Part shown: piece after piece, positions 63,355-64,000 of the stretch | How the letters are laid out: the number at the start of each line of letters is the position of its first letter | Numbering within the stretch: position 1 is the stretch's first letter | Assembly: GCF_900142175.1 (NCBI RefSeq) | Contig: NZ_FQZX01000001.1 | Location: forward strand, 434,001-498,000 | Origin: Maribacter aquivivus | Lineage (GTDB): Bacteria; Bacteroidota; Bacteroidia; Flavobacteriales; Flavobacteriaceae | Direction of reading: 5' to 3' | DNA length: 64,000 bases | The notes under the pieces: model-generated | Told to the model about the DNA's origin: nothing | What the model saw: only the letters and a program-made list of their open reading frames with translations | Databases searched by the model: none | Program-made: the position numbers and the translations under genes

Positions 63355-64000
63355 ATGAACTTTATTCCTAAAAACAAAATTTCCAACATTTTTCTATTGA
63401 TAGGCTCTTTCGTAGTTGTGAGTCTAATCTTATGGAATACCAATAGCTTTTTCAAACAATTTAAGGAAGAAGAACGCCTTAAAATGGAAATATGGGCCAC
63501 GGCTCAATCTGAATTTTTACAATCTTCAGAAACCGTAGATCTAGGTAGCCTTCATTTAAAAGTTTTTCAAAACAATACCTCTACCCCAATGATCCTTATC
63601 AATAAAGATAAATCTATTAGGGTAAACAACTTTCCACCAAACAAGTCAAAAGACTCCGTTTACATTCAAAGTCAACTCAGAAAATTTACAAACGAAAACA
63701 CTCCTATATCCATTGACCAGCAAGGAGAACATTTAGCGACTCTTTATTACGGTAACTCTGATGTTCTGACCAAATTAAAATTTTACCCCATTGCATTGCT
63801 CCTTATTATATTCCTGTTTGCAGCGGTGATCTATTTTCTTTTTAAAACCAATAAAGCTTCAGAGCAGAATAAACTATGGGCAGGTATGGCCAAAGAAACC
63901 GCACACCAAATAGGCACACCGCTTTCTTCTCTTTTAGGGTGGAACGAACTTTTGAAATCTGAAGATATTAACCCTAGTATAACCAAAGAAATAGAGAAAG
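63355..64000 (+). CDS. sensor histidine kinase (partial, cut at the window edge)
   Basis: The first 215 codons of a membrane kinase are present. Two membrane segments (about residues 11-28 and 143-163) enclose a periplasmic region, and the dimerisation box KETAHQIGTPLSSLLGW carries the phospho-acceptor H184. The frame is still open at position 64000, so the ATPase domain lies outside. The ATG at 63355 directly precedes the first membrane helix. A short, open frame with no regulator visible yet. Confidence 0.85.
   Translation, partial: MNFIPKNKISNIFLLIGSFVVVSLILWNTNSFFKQFKEEERLKMEIWATAQSEFLQSSETVDLGSLHLKVFQNNTSTPMILINKDKSIRVNNFPPNKSKDSVYIQSQLRKFTNENTPISIDQQGEHLATLYYGNSDVLTKLKFYPIALLLIIFLFAAVIYFLFKTNKASEQNKLWAGMAKETAHQIGTPLSSLLGWNELLKSEDINPSITKEIEK

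Overview
The window looks like chromosomal DNA from a marine-type member of the Flavobacteriaceae (Bacteroidota). The evidence is AT-rich sequence, -7 promoter elements of the TAnnTTTG type, few purine-rich ribosome binding sites, type A and type B type IX secretion (T9SS) sorting domains, TonB-dependent receptor/lipoprotein gene pairs, SCDDD-type lipoproteins and family-specific genes (DUF4296, DUF4271, DUF3098, DUF3127). The genus cannot be fixed from the sequence. I see no rRNA, tRNA, CRISPR array, intact insertion sequence or prophage.

Layout. Positions 1-14250 hold a MacB/FtsX-type ABC efflux cluster. Three large permeases, an ATPase, a membrane-fusion protein and a TolC-like protein lie on the minus strand. 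A sigma-54 response regulator and its NtrY-like kinase lie divergently on the plus strand. Three sites share one architecture: a -24/-12-like promoter plus two 17-bp palindromes 54 or 64 bp upstream. They look like the regulator's own targets, and the leftmost site predicts another target gene just outside the window. Positions 14250-17717 carry trmB, a LysE-type exporter, an alkyltransferase-like protein without the active cysteine, and a PhoB/PhoR-like two-component pair. That pair is divergent from a TonB-dependent receptor and a lipoprotein with a large internal duplication (17902-22840), with TTAACA-type repeats in the shared promoter region.

Positions 23085-31365 hold two tiny secreted proteins that consist almost only of a T9SS sorting domain, a solitary LuxE-like acyl-activating protein, three small lipoproteins, tyrS, an NAD-dependent epimerase, a DUF4296 lipoprotein, dihydroorotase and a polyprenol glycosyltransferase. 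Positions 31495-43984 are mostly metabolism: a GT39-type glycosyltransferase, DUF4271, hemD, pckA, a DASS transporter with glycerate kinase, a saccharopine dehydrogenase-like enzyme, an Lrp regulator behind an unusual three-arm inverted repeat, a membrane zinc protease, alanine dehydrogenase and a SemiSWEET sugar transporter. Positions 44073-54695 carry leuS, a UbiA-type prenyltransferase, a T9SS type B secreted protein, a DinB-like protein, and the run ftsX-DUF3098-uppP-truB-TonB-like.

Positions 54771-64000 hold a second efflux or secretion operon (TetR, ABC exporter, HlyD, TolC) whose ABC ATPase has lost most catalytic motifs. They are followed by tag, a PepSY-like secreted protein, aat, a DUF3127 OB-fold protein and the start of a sensor kinase cut by the window edge.

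The best candidates for something undescribed are the sigma-54-like efflux regulon with its three matching control regions, the cargo-free T9SS sorting-domain proteins, and the exporter with the degenerate ATPase. All functions are assigned by reading motifs; no database search was run.
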